Shown here: positions 62,596 through 64,000 of the stretch, piece by piece | Layout: every line of letters starts with the position of its first letter | How positions within the stretch are numbered: the stretch's first letter is position 1 | Assembly (NCBI GenBank): GCA_044226195.1 | Contig: JBGAHO010000016.1 | Span: 10,612 to 74,611 of the forward strand | Length of the DNA stretch: 64,000 nucleotides | From: RPQJ01 sp044226195 | Lineage (GTDB): Bacteria > Pseudomonadota > Gammaproteobacteria > Steroidobacterales > Steroidobacteraceae | Reading direction: 5' to 3' | Translations under genes and position numbers: made by a program | The notes under the pieces: model-generated | The model's database searches: none | What the model saw: only the letters and a program-made list of their open reading frames with translations | Told to the model about the DNA's origin: nothing

Positions 62596-64000
62596 CGCGC
62601 GCCTGGATCGCGCCGAGCGCGCGACGGATCTCTCCGGCGACGGCGTGCCGCGTCGTGAACGCCACCACGCACCAGACGATGCCGGCGATGATTCCCACGA
62701 CGACCCCGGCGGGGAACGGATGCCCGACGAGATCCAGCACGGTCGGTCGCGCCAGCGCCGCGGCGCCGATGGTGCTTGCGGCAAGCAGTGCGCTGCCCCG
62801 TGTCGCGCGCAGGAGATCGCCGAATGAATAGCCGATCAGCCGGCGCAGCTGGCGCACGTACAGGGTCAGTACGATCGCGGACTGCACGGAGAGCGCCAGC
62901 GCGACGGCCGGCAGACTGATGAAGGACGCGGCCAGGCACAGCGCGGCCCAGAGCGGCGTGGTGAGGCCCGTGATCCTCAGTCGGGCTCCCGGCTGGCCGA
63001 GGCCGCCGAGCAGTTCGCCCGCGAAGGCGTAGGCCGCCTGCACGATTGCACCGAGGCAGAGCAGCCTCAGCAGCGGCGCGGACGCGGCCCACTGGGGCCC
63101 GTACAGCACGCGGATGATCTCGGGGGCCAGCACGGCCATGAGGCCGTACATCGGCCACACCAGCGCCGTATAGAGACCGATGGTCTGCACGTACTGGCCA
63201 TGCAGCTGCGATGCATCGGCGCGGGCCTGCTGGGCGAAGCTCGGCAGCAGCACGCGCGCGATACCGCGGCCGATGTTCTGGTTGAAATACACGAACAGTC
63301 CGTTGGCGCGGCTGAACAGGCCGAGCGATTCAAAGCCGAAGCGTCGGCCGATGACGAACTCGTGCAGGTTGGCGCTGCTCTGCTCCAGCAGCCCGCTCGC
63401 CGTGTACTTCGAGCAATAGCTCCAGATCGGGCCCGAACCGCGCAGGGTCGGCAGGTGACGCAGCGCGTCCCGACGCACCCAGAGCAGGAGTGCCAGCATG
63501 CACAGCGTATTCACCACGTTGCCCCAGGCGAGGGACATGTAACTGTAGCCGTGGAACGCCAGCGTGACGCTCGCGACGTGACCGACGATCACCGCGACCG
63601 TCTGGATCCACAGTACGATCGCGACACGCATCTCGCGGAACAGCAGCGCGGTGGTCGGCGTCGCGAGCGGCAGCACGACGAACGTGCTGCACATGACGGC
63701 CAGCAGCGGCTCGAGGCCGGGCTCGCCGTAGAACGCGGCGATCGGACCGCGCAGGAGCAGGATGACGAGCCCGAGCGTCCAGGCGACGGCGGTCGCCACT
63801 CCGAAGGCAGCGCGGATGCGCCCTTCGTCGAGCGACTTGTCCTGCATCAGGAACTCGGTGATGCCGAACTCCCGCACGACGCTCGCCACCGCCAGCACCG
63901 CGGCGCCGAGCGAATAGATGCCGACCTGCGCCGGCGTGAGCAGGCGCGCGATGATCATCGTGGCGACGAGGTACACGACGACGGCGAGGCCGCGCTGCAG
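62585..64000 (-). CDS. Polysaccharide flippase, MATE/Wzx-like (5' end outside the window)
   Basis: At least 471 residues of a many-helix membrane protein of the polysaccharide-exporter (WzxC/MurJ-like) group: MIIARLLTPAQVGIYSLGAAVLAVASVVREFGITEF in its first part, then regular membrane hairpins. The frame is still open at base 64000, so the N-terminus is missing. It lies convergent to wzt, overlapping by 11 bp. A flippase next to an ABC exporter implies two export routes or a second polymer. Confidence 0.88.
   Translation of the reverse strand: MQRGLAVVVYLVATMIIARLLTPAQVGIYSLGAAVLAVASVVREFGITEFLMQDKSLDEGRIRAAFGVATAVAWTLGLVILLLRGPIAAFYGEPGLEPLLAVMCSTFVVLPLATPTTALLFREMRVAIVLWIQTVAVIVGHVASVTLAFHGYSYMSLAWGNVVNTLCMLALLLWVRRDALRHLPTLRGSGPIWSYCSKYTASGLLEQSSANLHEFVIGRRFGFESLGLFSRANGLFVYFNQNIGRGIARVLLPSFAQQARADASQLHGQYVQTIGLYTALVWPMYGLMAVLAPEIIRVLYGPQWAASAPLLRLLCLGAIVQAAYAFAGELLGGLGQPGARLRITGLTTPLWAALCLAASFISLPAVALALSVQSAIVLTLYVRQLRRLIGYSFGDLLRATRGSALLAASTIGAAALARPTVLDLVGHPFPAGVVVGIIAGIVWCVVAFTTRHAVAGEIRRALGAIQARVTR

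Overview
The window is GC-rich, with third codon positions almost always G or C, and is densely coded on both strands. Gene order and content point to a Gammaproteobacterium of the Xanthomonadales/Nevskiales/Steroidobacterales type. Signs are divergent rpsB-tsf and map-glnD-dapC-dapD, a pstSCAB-phoU/phoBR island, TsaB next to a YoaA/DinG helicase, a GlrK-QseG-GlrR set, SrkA, and surface proteins with WSSTNATSC-type Ig repeats. The order-level placement is inference. I see no rRNA, tRNA, CRISPR array, insertion sequence or prophage.

Layout. 1-7234: translation and housekeeping genes (tsf partial, rpsB, map) running into nitrogen signalling (glnD) and the succinylase branch of lysine/diaminopimelate synthesis (dapC, dapD; dapE lies at 11918). 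7253-18053: a phosphate island on the minus strand (pstSCAB-phoU, a second phoU translationally coupled to dsbB, a porin, phoR, phoB). Three promoters (pstS, porin, phoB) share one architecture: two TGTCA-type half-sites 11 bp apart, then a 9-nt gap, then a -10. 18103-28120: tsaB, a DinG-family helicase, an exported DUF11-like protein, a phasin with a palindromic operator, GTP-type PEP carboxykinase, an FHA-linked class III adenylyl cyclase, dusA, a YbdK-type ligase and an N-formylglutamate amidohydrolase-like protein. A perfect CRP-type site (TGTGA-N6-TCACA) lies between this last gene and a large PAS/GAF/GGDEF/EAL protein (28428-32003). 32032-43012: typA, two lipoproteins (one with a PKD domain and HExxH), galE, a small unknown, srkA, and a GlrK/QseG/GlrR operon whose GlrR has lost the sigma-54 contact loop and Walker B acids.

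43053-64000 is the accessory, surface-glycan part. It holds an Ig-type lipoprotein, an LhgO-like oxidase, and a very large lipoprotein with 13 Ig-like repeats fused to a DUF4038 glycoside-hydrolase domain but broken by a 2-nt loss at about 48780. A putative 2-oxoglutarate oxygenase follows. Then comes a tightly overlapping six-gene minus-strand operon: NAD epimerase, RmlC-like cupin, DUF4910 protein, sugar nucleotidylyltransferase, PIG-L deacetylase and GSA-type aminotransferase. A second DUF4038 hydrolase, a glycosyltransferase, a sugar C-methyltransferase and a Wzm/Wzt ABC exporter follow, and a flippase runs off the right edge.

Together the last 15 kb read as a pathway that makes, decorates, exports and trims an unidentified modified sugar polymer. 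This is the best candidate for an undescribed system. The local Pho regulon and the cAMP/c-di-GMP neighbourhood are the most interesting regulatory features.
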